The position numbers and the translations under genes are program-made. The notes under the pieces are model-generated. The model did not search any database, was not told the origin of the DNA, and saw only the letters and a list, made by a program, of their open reading frames with translations. A DNA stretch of 34,820 nucleotides from Chara braunii. Lineage: Eukaryota; Streptophyta; Charophyceae; Charales; Characeae. Within the stretch, counting starts at the first letter, position 1; every line of letters starts with the position of its first letter. Of this stretch, positions 10,298 through 20,760 are shown piece by piece. The DNA lies in the NCBI GenBank assembly GCA_003427395.1, contig BFEA01000117.1, positions 889,087 to 923,906 on the forward strand, in the 5' to 3' direction.

Positions 10298-11095
10298 GTA
10301 ATTCATGTTAAAAACAATGCCTAACTTTGTCTCAGTTATACACGAACAAAGGGCACAACTACTTTTATTTTCATGATGCGTATGCCTAAACCATTCATCT
10401 TAGAAACAATGTATAGTCTCCCTTGAATGCTTAATACACTAGTTATAATACTTCTTTGGTATTTTTCTTCAATATGAACACAGGATTGAGTCATTCGGCT
10501 TAGAAACAATACTTTGTCTGCCCAAGTTACCATCAATTATATTCATAACGAGCACTCTCTTATTAGTGATAACGCTATAGTCAGACCATTCATCTTATAA
10601 ATAATGTTTGGTTAGCCTTGTTCATATAAATATATATGTAGTACAGTCAATATAGAAAGTTTTATCCTCAATTTATATTAGGTGTGCAACTTCAGACTAA
10701 TTCAATTATCTTATAAACATTACTTAGTCTTCGACCTGCATCTCCCTCATAAGAACAAAAACATACAAAAATTCAACCATTTACCGTAGAAACGATGCTA
10801 CCCCCCCTCCCCCTTTCTCAGGGGTTCAAAAAAAATATACGGGGAACTATGGACCATTCATCTTAGAAACAATGCAAAAAAATCGTTTTTTTAAACATTG
10901 TCTGACCTAAAAATACCATTCAGTAAAACCTCAAGGAAACAAAAATCATACCATTCATCTTAGAAAGAATGTCTAGTTGTAGAAAAAACAAGTCCAAAAA
11001 ATATAGTGATCATGTTATCATTTTCGAAACAATGTCTGGTCCTTAAAAAAACAGAAATAAACATAGCGGTCATAACATTAATCTTAGAAATAATG
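10298..11095 (+). repeat. Irregularly spaced 22-bp motif array, ten copies
   Basis: A motif with core CATTCATCTTAGAAACAATG occurs in the same orientation at 10,298, 10,390, 10,490, 10,585, 10,701, 10,776, 10,853, 10,950, 11,013 and 11,074. Start-to-start spacing is 92, 100, 95, 116, 75, 77, 97, 63 and 61 bp. Many copies are followed by TCTRGTC- or TTTGRCT-like bases. Copies at 10,390, 10,853 and 10,950 are nearly identical; others carry up to about eight changes. Sequence between motifs is AT-rich and shows no obvious similarity from one interval to the next. The core is an imperfect dyad (CATT...AATG). It could be a decayed tandem satellite with a conserved box, or spaced protein-binding sites. 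Variable spacing and a eukaryotic setting argue against CRISPR. Confidence 0.75.
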
Positions 11096-12000
11096 TTTGA
11101 CTATTTTGATAACCCAGTCAATCACAAGCAAAATGACATTCCTCCCACCTTCCTCCGAATTCATTCCCATTTGGTCGACTTCAAACAATGATTTGAAATT
11201 TATGTAGGCATTTCCTTGAATTAATATAATTAAGTCCTGAATGAAAATAATGACCATAGGGGTGCATGCATGCATAATTTTCATAATAAAGACTCCAAAA
11301 TGTAGTGGTAGGGGCTTAGTGGACACACAAAAAGAAAATATGTTACAACTGAAAGCTCCCTGCCTCCAAAACCTCACACAAGTTCCAACAGAGCTTCCAC
11401 AATCGATAGGGTGAACCTCAGACTGTGATTTTTTTGAGGATTACATGTTGCAATCCCGCCTATCGCCTTCCTCTCCGAACCAATTCGACTAGACTTAAAG
11501 CAAGAATAAGAGATAAAGATGTCGTTAAGTAGCTCACGGTTTAAGCGAGATGCCTTAGGCTCGCTTGAGAGGGCCTTGAAGTCTTCTCTCCAAAGGGTCT
11601 CCACAATGGCAGCCAGTCGTTGAACCCACAATTAGATTTGTGGTTTAGAAGAAGTAGTAACACCTTAGAAGACCTGAAAGTTGCAGCAACTCCCCAATAA
11701 CGTGTCAACCACCGTCCAAATCACAGCATGTTCATCACGCTGATAGAATTGCAGCTATGCAGCTTGAAAGGGTTGCGTGCAAATAAAGCACACTATTCTT
11801 AATTCAAATATGAGCTATAACAACCCAGCACAGACGTGTGGTTGTAGTAACAACGCACTTCAAAACCCTAGTGCTTTGTACCAATAAAGACAGTAAACAA
11901 TGATTTCGTTAAAACGGACAGTTTTTATTTTTTGAACGCAATTGAAACTGACTAATTTGGTTTGAATCCAACCGAGCCAAGACAAAATTTGACGAATTTG
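11096..12000. other. Unassigned sequence with one minus-strand open frame
   Basis: The minus-strand frame 11,374-11,631 (85 codons) has balanced, non-repetitive composition (for example RLAAIVETLWREDFKAL) and lies in a locally GC-richer patch. It could be an exon or a pseudogene piece. I do not recognise it and see no partner exon. The rest of the stretch holds nothing identifiable. Confidence 0.25.
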
Positions 12001-12146
12001 AGGTTCCGGCGTTCCTAAAATGTCGGAACCCCATGACGTATTTGGGAGTCCAGGGGGTCCAACGTTTAACGAACGTCGGATCCCCTCGATGTATCTAAAC
12101 TTTGCTAAAGTTCACAGGGTCCGACGTTTTAAGAACATCGGACCCT
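12001..12146. repeat. Three consecutive related hairpins (GTCCGACGTT stems)
   Basis: Hairpin 1 has arms 12,001-12,013 and 12,019-12,032. Hairpin 2 has arms 12,055-12,066 and 12,072-12,084. Hairpin 3 has arms 12,116-12,128 and 12,134-12,146. All arms are versions of GGGTCCGACGTT and its complement, with 5-base loops (CCTAA, TAACG, TTAAG). Hairpin 3 pairs 12 of 13 bases. Starts are 54 and 61 bp apart, and stems differ between hairpins while arms within a hairpin still match well. The open frame 12,020-12,214 spans them but is not recognisable. Confidence 0.75.
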
Positions 12147-13143
12147 CAATTTCGACAGAATTTCAACCTCGCTTAGGCGGATTCTTGCCAAATTATTCGG
12201 TTTCAATTTCATAAAAAAAAAAAAAAAAACGTTTTGATAAAATTGTGGTTAGTATTGATCTTCGAACCAAACAACCAACAACAACAATATGTCCCAAATT
12301 ACCGCAGCAACAACATCTCGATTACATAGCAAAGCAATCCACAACAGTTGCACAACATTGAGAATGTAACCAGCAGTAGAAATCACAACACCTAGCCTAA
12401 CTACAAGTAGCAATCGCAACCCTCAAAGCTACTGTCGCAACTATCACAACAATAATCCTCTGAAGGCAAACCATAATAGTAGCACAAAAACAAGTTACAA
12501 TAGTAACGCAGAGACAAACTTGCATCAATCAACAGTTTTATAAGCCGCGAGCCGCACCAGGTTTAACGTACACAAAGCTTCAACAACCGTAGTATTCAGT
12601 TTTGACAAGCATAACATAGACTAACATTTTTACCATAGAATCGGAACAGAGTTGTTAACTGAGTTAATCAGACATTCCACTGACTCAGAACAACCATGCA
12701 CCATTACCCATAGACAGTCGCTAAGATACAAATTCTTGACAGAAAATCAAACTCTACGAACTCTGTCAGCATCTCGACTACCTTGATGAAGTTGAGCAGC
12801 GAAATGGATGCAATCAACATACTGATAGTCGGCCAGTAGGCTTCAACTCGTTACTCACCAATCGTGCAGAGTCAGAATAAAACTTCTATCAACATATACA
12901 GACCAGATGAGTGTCTTTCTCCTTCCTCCTTCATCGCTCCTCTTTTTTCTTTCTTTCCCACCTTACTCTATCTCTCCTCACAGCTTCAGATTCACACGAC
13001 ACTCCCTTTCTTTTTTTCTAGTAGCTGGCGTATCAGATTGATACTTCAGTCAGATTCACGTAACTTCGAGCAACGCTATGACCACGACTAACAAGTAAAT
13101 GAGTACGATCAACATCCCCACGTCAACAATCACCACATACGAG
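12147..13143. other. Unassigned, CAA/CA-rich on the + strand
   Basis: An A run lies at 12,212-12,229, followed by loosely repetitive CAACAACAA/CACAAC-rich sequence from about 12,265 to 12,500. A CT-rich patch lies at about 12,915-13,020. No gene recognised. Confidence 0.4.
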
Positions 13144-14371
13144 AAATGAGAATGAATCTTTCGCTACAACATCGAAAGATACATTTTGAAGATTTGCACT
13201 AGAGTTCGTGCTATCCCAAAGAGAAGGCCGGATGGGTAATTTTCCCTCCCTTATTCACAAGCGCACCCACCTTTCAAGAGTTGGTTAGAGCGGGTTTAAT
13301 CAACGACCCTTCTTCGTGAAGAACACTAAGTCAAATACCTCGATGAAATACCACAACCGAGACGAGGAGCGTGACAATCATAACAAAAAACACTACGATG
13401 ATCATGACGAGAGTCGCGAGACAATCACGATAACGAGCACCTCCGAGATCAAAGTGATAACCACCGGAAGCAGACGACTAGAAAAAAAAAAGAGACGATG
13501 ATTATCACTGCGATGAGGAACAGGACGATTGACAACATGTGGATTATAACAACGACCACCAAGACACAGACGACTCCCAAAATTGCCACGACGAAAGGTG
13601 GCACCCAGATCGCTCATCCACTTACCAAAATTATGAAATATGATAATGAATCTTCATCTAAGTCGAGGGAAGATACATGCACTAAACCTCCTATCCTACG
13701 CCCACTGGCTAATTATAAAATGAGCGTGAATTTTTCGTTAGTGCATGTGAAGGTGCATCGCCCTATCACGACCAGGTACATGCTCTCTCTCTCTCTCTCT
13801 CATGTGTGCATGCGCACGTACGCTCGCTGCCACTTCTTTGACGCACTTGACTTAAAACCTTGACCAAATTAATCCGATTTCAGCAAGATTAACATATATT
13901 GACTGTGTAGTTAGCGACAATGAGTATCACGAGCAACGTTTGGTTTGCCATGATCGTCCTGGCCACGATGATGAATTCGAAGTTGAACGCTCAGGAGTTG
14001 TTCGACCACCTAGATGAAGGCGATCAGAATTGCTTTATGAAAACAACCGCCACGTACGACATGAGGGCAAGGACCACGATCGAAACGATGAGCAACGTTC
14101 AATCTCGACGATGACCACGTTGGCAAAGGCGAATCTGTTGAACACCAAAGAATCATGACAGTCACAATGATGGGTACACGATGAGCAACGCCTAGATGAG
14201 CGAGACCACCCCTACGTGCCTTACCTCACCACTCACCAAATGTGCAAAATGAGAATGAATATTTTGCTAGAGGATGGGAAGATACACTTGCCAATACTTC
14301 ATGCTATTGCGGTCAACCTTTGCCAACACATTAAGAGTGAATCTTTCGCTGAAACGTGACCAGGCACATCG
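13144..14371 (+). repeat. Degenerate ~610-bp higher-order repeat
   Basis: A block of the form AAATGAGAATGAATCTTTCG, usually followed by GAAGATACAYTTGC, recurs at 13,144, 13,636, 13,717, 14,246 and 14,332. The pairs 13,636/13,717 and 14,246/14,332 are spaced about 81-86 bp internally and 610-615 bp from each other, so a larger unit was duplicated. Between blocks the sequence is rich in GAC/ACGA words (CACGATGACGAC-type). This keeps several short frames open on both strands with repetitive H/D/T/R-rich translations. I do not regard those frames as genes. Confidence 0.6.
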
Positions 14372-15775
14372 TTCCGTTAGAAGCAACCACGATGACGACC
14401 TTTACAACAAGGAGCACCATAAGCTTCACGTACATGATTGGGATCTGCACGACGAGTACAATGACCACCTCCACGAACTACACAAACTCGATGACGACCT
14501 GGGTTAAGCCGACCTCAACGTGCACAGTGGCCACCACAATGAGCGCAAGGAAGCAACCAACTTCTTTTCTCTTGTTGCCTCCTTCAAGTTTCTCCGTTTT
14601 CTCCTTTTCTTCATCAAGTTCCTTGTCGCTGCTCTTTCCCCCTTTATTCTCGCCCTCTTCGACCTCCTGTAGTGCAACTCAACTACTACTTTTAGCGCTC
14701 TAAAACTCGTCAACGCTCTGACTTAGGAAAACAAGGAATTATGCTCCCCACTCTCATAGCCCGCCTTAAGTAAGCAAACTCCAACCCGCACTTTACAAGC
14801 TTATCTGATGACTGTCTGTATCAAAGTGGGTCATGCAAGCCTTCCTTATATCGTTCTAATTTCGACGGCTGTCCCGAAGAACTAGGTCGTGAACCAGAGC
14901 CTTGGGGACTCAAAGTAATTCAAATTTATAACATTTCACTCATATGCTTCTAGCAGAGTCCGAGCTCAAATCTGCATTTTCAACAATTAGTGGGTGTACC
15001 AAGTGAGCTAGGGACCGGTCTTGGAACCGGTCAAAAAAATGAGACTTCAAAATAAAAAAAAGATAATAATAGATAATAAGAATTTTATTTTTTGAATAAT
15101 AGAGAGGAAGGGGAGGAACTACTAGCACCTCTTTGATCCTGCCAATCGGGCATGCGAGCGAGACTGGTAGCAAAACGAAGAGCGATAGTCTCGCAGAACC
15201 ATTAACCTCTCGGTTCCCTCTTTATAACTTTATCAATCCTTCGTCGCGAGCTGCGGGCTGGAGTCCCTGTACCTGCCACATGAAAGTCCAATGTCGTAAC
15301 CTATGAGGTGCAAAATTCCATATAAACGATACCCACGTCCGGCCCAAGCTTGATGACCGACGCCATAATCCTGTTGTGGCCTAGACAAAATGTTGTCGAT
15401 TACAAGTGAGGTCGCACCACCAACTCTGATAGTTGTTAACTCCACAATGCACTAATCTCTGACGATAACCACTTTTAATCACATCCAATCCGAACTAACT
15501 GACAGGCGCTCACGAGCGCCACGAACGGTTATACAAATCAAGGAAAGAGGACCTTTTAATCCTAATTTAACTAAATATGAAGCCCCTCGGCGATAATGCC
15601 GGTTCACAACCTCGTCCGAATACTCGCTCGCTTGAAATTTTGCGTGCCCATACACTCTCTACTGTGCTCGTACCATCAACCGCACCATTGGCCACCGAAA
15701 AATCGACCACACTTATTCAAAACTTCAAACTTTCATCTCAACAAACATTTTTATCACCTGCTAAAACCCACGTTG
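14372..15775. other. Unassigned sequence with scattered open frames
   Basis: A T/C-rich patch lies at 14,560-14,670, and a small inverted repeat, GACCGGT/ACCGGTC, at about 15,014-15,033. A minus-strand frame (15,233-15,445, 70 codons, begins MELTTIRVGGATSLVIDN) and a plus-strand frame (15,596-16,168, 190 codons) are the longest. Neither shows a domain I know. The plus frame runs into the candidate transposon at 15,776 and so is unlikely to be a single gene. Confidence 0.3.
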
Positions 15776-16228
15776 AATACCCTTGTAAGGGTATTCGTGT
15801 CGACAGCAAGAGAGAAAATACAACGCATTTACAAAATTTTTAGTTGCGAAAGATGCGAAAAAGGTGTCATGACGAGTGATAGAAGAGGGAGGGAGGAGGG
15901 AAAGAAAAGCAAGCGGGAGAGTTATGTCAATCTGACTTATACGCGATGTCCGACTTCAACGATTGCTTGGAGGATCAGTTGGGTCTTCCTTCACGTGGAC
16001 GAAGGCGGGAAAGAAGGTTACGAGACGCAGTATGAAGCAGAACCAAGATTCAACTTGATCAAGAATAAAGAAAATGTGGGAAGGGAGGGAGCAGAAAACG
16101 GTTATAATTTCTCGACGAAGGTGAGAAGAAAGAGGCTCAGAAGCGCGGAGCAAGATTGCATGCAATAGCGCAACGTAAAAAAATACATTCACGTAGATTA
16201 AAAAAAACAAAAAAACTATTACGCAAAA

Positions 16229-16740
16229 TGTCAATGAAGGTGCGCCTAACTCCTAAAGCCGAATTGAAATTGAAAAGGTAAAAAAAAAAAATTGCATGCC
16301 AGTTTTAAGGTGTGTGAATTCCTATATCGATTTCTATTTCACCATCCATCAACAAAATTTCACAGGGTTTGTAAGAAAGTCTTCAAAAATTACATGCAAA
16401 AAAAATAATTCATCGGAAAAGTACCCCAACATGCACTTGTGATGTCCATAATTTGAGGAACCTAAGATAATTTTTTTTTTTAGCGCACTAAGGCGCACAT
16501 AATCCTAAATGAAAACTACAACAAATCACAAAGACAATTTTGAAAGTTGTAAAAAACAAAAGAACAGGAGTAACCGACCTATGTTATCCATAGAGGCACA
16601 TCAAGGACAACCCCTGCGAATTGCAAGAGACTTGGAAGTTGAAAAACACAACCTCAAATCGATTGAGACAACTTGAACACCCACACGATTGCGCGTCATA
16701 TGGGATCCACAACAATTTTTTCAATGCGCGATAGGGCATA
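16229..16740 (+). repeat. ~512-bp direct repeat, copy 1
   Basis: Begins TGTCAATGAAGGTGCGCC and ends ATGCGCGATAGGGCATA before an A run. Copy 2 begins again eight bases later (16,749) with the same words in the same order throughout. The ends (TG...CA) recall an LTR, but two copies abutting directly, with no internal domain between them, fit tandem duplication better. No coding capacity. Confidence 0.92.
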
Positions 16741-16748
16741 AAAAAAAA

Positions 16749-17262
16749 TGTCAATGAAGGTGCGCCTAACTCCTAAAGCCGAATTGAAATTGAAAAGGTA
16801 AAAAAAAAAAATTGCACGCAAGTTTTAAGGTGCGTGAATTCCTATATTGATTTCTATTTCACCATCCATCAACAAAATTTCACAGGGTTTGTAAGAACGT
16901 CTTCGAAAATAAAATGCAAAACAAAAAAATTCATCTGAAAAGTACCCTAACGTGCACTTGTGATCTCCATAACTTGAGAAACCTAAGATAATTTATTTTT
17001 TTTACCGCACTAAGGCGCACATAATCCTAAATGAAAACTACAACAAATCACAAAGACAATTTCGAAAGTTGTTAAAAAACAAAATAATAGGATTAACCGA
17101 CCTATGTTATCCATAGAGGCACATCAAGGACAACCCCTACGAATTGCAAGAGGCTTGGAAGTTGAGAAACACAACCCCAAATCGATCGAGACAACTTGAA
17201 CCCCGAAACGATTGCGCATCATATGGGATCCACAACAAATTTTTCAATGCGCGATAGGGCAT
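16749..17262 (+). repeat. ~512-bp direct repeat, copy 2
   Basis: Same sequence as copy 1 with scattered substitutions and small indels in A/T runs (for example GCATGCCAG against GCACGCAAG; TTTTTTTTTTAG against TTATTTTTTTTAC). It ends in the same GCGCGATAGGGCATA followed by an A run. Divergence of a few per cent means the duplication is not recent. Confidence 0.92.
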
Positions 17263-17432
17263 AAAAAAAAAGAAAGGCGAGCACTGCAACGCGTGCAAAA
17301 CATTGACCGACACTAATCAAAGTATGTTGATAGTTCAATTGTTTGATGTTGTTTTTTTTCATTGCATTTTTATTTTCCGCTTGTTTTTTTCACAATTTTC
17401 GTTGTCGAAGCAGAAACCCTTACAAGGGTATT

Positions 17433-18225
17433 GGCTCGAGTTTTTTAATGTTGGACGTTGTCTGATCTCTTCATTGAGTTGAGGGACTTAATGAGACATG
17501 CGTTTGCCAAAGGATTATTCGAACCAACCCTTACGACCGACATACTATTTAGTTTTTTTACCGAAGTTCGAACGCATGTGGCATTCGAAAATGACGGGAA
17601 AAATCCACGGTGTGGCCGGTCTCCCCTCGTCTTTGGTAAGGGCGTAGGGATGTACGATAGTGAGAAGTACGGCTAGCGCACCTGACTAGAGAGGCAAAGG
17701 TGACGACTCAACCGTGTTCGTATCGGTGGTTCGTGGGATTATTTACACGTTGTCCCCAAGTTGTCTCTCATTTTGTTTTGTTTAACTCCTGCATGATGTG
17801 GTTGGAAGGGCTCTCACCTTTCACGAGAAAAGGCAGGAGCCGATGCACTCGACACCATGCCCGTTCGCAGTCCGCACTTTATTCTTTCATCGTTTCTGTA
17901 CATGTTCGTCATTGTCAATTTGTCGTTTTCACCCCTATGACCATATTTGTTTGTTGTCATTTTTCATTGTTTTCATATTGTGGCCATGTTCATAGGTAAG
18001 AACGCAAGACAATTGCTGGCAGGCGTGCCCACCTACCCGTCCACCCTCTCTCTCTCTCTCCATGTTCATCCCCCTTTCTCTCTCCCCTCCTCTTTCTCTC
18101 TCACCCCCCTTTTCTTTCTCTCCCCCTCTGTCTTTCTCTGTCGCACCCTCTCTCTCCTTTGCCTCCCTCTCTCCCTCTTGTTCCTCCCTTGCCCCCATCT
18201 TTCTTTCACTCTCTGTCTCTTATAT
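17433..18225. other. Unassigned; ends in CT-rich tract
   Basis: The plus-strand frame 17,458-17,676 (72 codons) is unremarkable and unrecognised. From about 18,040 to 18,210 the + strand is a CT/CCCTCT-rich low-complexity tract, which explains the open frames on both strands there. Confidence 0.4.
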
Positions 18226-18627
18226 GGAAAACCGAACAAACTATAGGGTCCCAAAACAATCAAGAGTCAGAAAACACAAAGGCATGCATCTGAAATACAA
18301 TTGTCCCCTGAATAGTGTTGCAGGTACCACATACAAAGAGACACGGATAATTTGGTGCAACCTAAAGCATTATTTCATGTCGAAATATCATATGCTTATA
18401 GATGTGGTACCACAATTCGGTACTTAGGAAAAACAAATGAAACGCTAGGTGAGTAGACAATAACATACACAAGAGAGGCGGGCGGGCAACCAGGCAGCGA
18501 GGCAAGTGGGCAATAAGGTAGCCAAAAGGAGGAGTTACATGATAGTGGCACAACAAGTGGGCAACAAGGTAAGGAGGCAACAAAGCGACAAGGCTGCAGC
18601 TCAAGCGACAGGGCAACATGACAATCA
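18226..18627 (+). repeat. Head of a diverged repeat and GGCAA-rich tract (copy 1)
   Basis: TATGGAAAACCGAACAAACT followed by ATAGGG and, further on, CATCTGAAATACAATTG closely resembles 19,973-20,085 (ATGGGAAATCAAACATACTA ... TATCTGAAACACAACCG). At 18,480-18,620 comes a tract of GGCAACAAGG/GGCAGCGAGG words. The same order (unique block plus GGCAAC words) on a larger scale at 19,740-20,760 suggests an old duplication. Confidence 0.45.
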
Positions 18628-18940
18628 GCGGGGTCTAACTCAATTCGTAAGACACCCAAACAACACTCAGGAGGTTGCGGGTCTGTGCTAGTAGCATGTT
18701 GGCGCCTTACCTTCGAGATAACGAAGTACATGGTAGCTCAATAGTTAGAACTCTGGCATTGCAAGGAGGAGATTGTGGGTTTGATTGGGTTGAAATTGAC
18801 CCTCAATCTTCCTCGCACACAATTAGTTGGTGTTTGGTTTTGCACCCCACCTACTTGTCCCCTACCCTAGGTGTAGTGCCTATATAGACTACTGGATTGA
18901 GATAAGGTTGTTGTATGTATGAAGTACATGCTTCAATTTT
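18628..18940 (+). mobile_element. tRNA-derived SINE with duplicated head
   Basis: GGTAGCTCAATAGTTAGAAC (18,732 onward) is a good RNA polymerase III A box, and GTGGGTTTGATTGGG (18,776-18,790) is a fair B box 40-odd bases downstream, as in a tRNA. Exactly 98 bp upstream a second, more decayed pair sits at the same internal spacing: CTAACTCAATTCGTAAGAC (18,635 onward) and TTGCGGGTCTGTGC (18,675-18,688). The body then runs through CCTAGGTGTAGTGCCTATAT (about 18,867) to a GTTGTTGTATGTATG-type tail near 18,905. A promoter-bearing tRNA-like head, non-coding body and TTG-rich tail are the SINE layout. Exact borders and target duplication are not determined. Confidence 0.6.
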
Positions 18941-19399
18941 GTTCAACGTTCATACAACCATACAACCATATAACCACATACACTGGTTTAGGGTTCGAGT
19001 TTCTTCATTGTCCATACAACTACACTACCCACATACACCTAGGAGGAACGGGTTATAAACTGGTAGAAGAATGGATGGTGGCCTAGTAACTACTGGGGAT
19101 GACACAATGTGCCTTTCGATGCCCAAAAAGAGTTTAGTCATTGAGCAAGGCAAAGAGGACAGTTGGGGAGTTCATCTATTCAAAAAGGACATGGGTTTCT
19201 TCGGGGGTTAATACAACTAGTACAACTAATTATTGATACAACAACAATACAACAGTGACACACATTCAGAACAATATAAAACAACTGATGAGTAGTTGTA
19301 CTACATAGGTTTCTCATGAGGGAATTACTGGTTATACCTTAACTTAGGGGGGGCCATTAGACATTGTCGTGATATCTAGAGTAGGCACGCATATGGATA
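18941..19399. other. Unassigned, small ACAAC/CATAC repeats
   Basis: Short CATACAACCATACAACCATA-type runs (18,950-18,980) and ACAACTAGTACAACTAATTA near 19,211 occur. No gene recognised. Confidence 0.4.
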
Positions 19400-19522
19400 G
19401 TGTACGGGACAACAATATTGTCTACCTGTGAGATCTTTAGCATAACAATCCACACCTAGGGCTGGTGTAGGGGACAACAGTATGGTCTACACATAACATC
19501 TTTAGCATAACAGTGCACGCCT
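19400..19522 (+). repeat. Two 58-bp direct repeats, 65 bp apart
   Basis: GTGTACGGGACAACAATATT (19,400) and GTGTAGGGGACAACAGTATG (19,465) start two copies. They share ATCTTTAGCATAACA and end at 19,457 (CACACCT) and 19,522 (CACGCCT). Confidence 0.85.
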
Positions 19523-19739
19523 ACTGTCTGAAGTACTTGTACGACGTGGCTCGTTCAACTATGCTTCCACCATGGGCTGAGTGGGGTTCCTATTTAGCCA
19601 TGATGCCTACAACTACGGTCTTCAAGTCACCTCGCTATCGCGAACGGCTAAGACGTGGATGGCTGGGTGATGGTGCTTGTATTGAGGCAGGATTGGGGAG
19701 TAGGGGGTCTGCCACGTAGAATTAACCTGATGAAAGGGA

Positions 19740-20135
19740 CGGTGGTGGTCTCATAAGGTGGGCCATAAAACAACAACAACAAAGCATTAACAAGGGGACA
19801 AGGTAGCAACGTGATGCAAACAGCAGGGCAAGGCAGTAAGCAGCAAGGTAATAAGGCATTGAATGTCGGGCAAATTAGCGGCGAAACACCAAAACAACCA
19901 GACACGTCCGACAACAGTAGAACCCTATGAATGAAGCACGAGACAAAGTGGACCACCACCTACTCACTTCATATGGGAAATCAAACATACTATAGGTTGA
20001 AACTACCACAAAGACAAAGGAACCACCCGCACGAATGTCCATCACCAACTGGAAATACAAAAACACTTATCTGAAACACAACCGCTCCTCTGAAACATTG
20101 ACTATTAGCGTAACTTAAATATACTGCACTTTAAA

Positions 20136-20166
<31 letters not shown>

Positions 20167-20760
20167 TCAAAACCATTTAACATATAGACAACAAAATTGA
20201 AAAAATATTTTAGGAGAAAAAAAAAAAAAACTCATACCAATAATGGCAAGGCAAAAGGGCAACAAGGTAATGTGTTAGCAAGGCAACCATGAAGCACGAC
20301 AACGAAGCAGTGAGGCAGTGAGCTAGCAAGGAACCGAGGTAGCAAGCCAACAAGGCAGTAAGACAACCAGGCAACAAGGTAGTGAGACAACCCGAGAACT
20401 CGATAACAAGGCAAATGGTATTAAGGGAGCGAGACCCAATGCAACAAGGCAACGAGACCCAAGGCAACAACTTGAAGTAGGAAGATAGTGAGGCAATGAG
20501 ATAATAAGCCAACTATACAGGAAGGCAAATAAGCAGTGAGGCAACTCGACAGCCAAACAACTTGGCATAGGGGCAACACGGTAGTGAGATAACTCGACAA
20601 CTAGACAACTCGTTAGTGAGACAACTCGTTAGTGAGACAACTCATTAGTAAGACAACGAGGTAGCAAGGCAACTCAATAGTGAGGCAACTAGGTAACAAT
20701 GTAGCATATCAGGGCAAACAACAAAATAACACGACGAGCAACAAGGGGGCAAGGCGAGGA
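19740..20760 (+). repeat. GGCAACAAGG-type degenerate tandem field
   Basis: For most of 1 kb the + strand is built from 7-10 base words such as GGCAACAAG, GGTAGTGAG and GACAACTCG in loose succession, clearest at 20,250-20,710. A (GAAA)n microsatellite (20,134-20,166) and a short unique block (19,960-20,100) interrupt it. Minus-strand frames read LPCCLVALLPCCL-like peptides, which mimic membrane segments but arise from the repeat and should not be called proteins. Confidence 0.75.
20134..20166. repeat. (GAAA)n microsatellite
   Basis: About eight GAAA units. Confidence 0.95.

Larger units (their letters stand above)
15776..17432. mobile_element. Candidate TIR element enclosing a tandem duplication
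   Basis: AATACCCTTGTAAGGGT at 15,776-15,792 recurs exactly in reverse complement at 17,416-17,432. Inward of it both ends continue with related sequence (TATTCGTGTCGACA on the left; TTTCTGCTTCGACA on the right, read inward), then GGAAAATA/AGAAAATA-type A-rich blocks with a small offset. The left copy is itself part of a perfect 10-bp-arm palindrome (15,775-15,796). Two tandem ~512-bp repeats fill most of the inside. No transposase is seen and no flanking target duplication is evident. The element call is an inference. Confidence 0.4.

Noticed and set aside
10298-11095. CRISPR array
   Set aside because: Repeats diverge, spacing varies from 61 to 116 bp, there are no cas genes and the setting is eukaryotic.
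13276-13304. tRNA-like TTGGTTAGAGCGGGTTTAAT
   Set aside because: Resembles a D-arm, but no B box or cloverleaf follows at the right distance.
13316-14507. Short His/Asp/Thr-rich coding frames
   Set aside because: Generated by GACGA/CACGAT repeats of the higher-order array; no conserved domain.
15596-16168. 190-codon plus-strand frame as a gene
   Set aside because: Crosses the candidate transposon border at 15,776, has no domain and no sign of a promoter; kept only as an unassigned frame.
16229-17262. Pair of LTRs of a retrotransposon
   Set aside because: The copies abut with no internal domain, primer site or polypurine tract between them; tandem duplication fits better.
18362-18731. Minus-strand frames rich in Leu, Pro and Cys
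   Set aside because: They come from the GGCAAC tract and the SINE, not from a gene.
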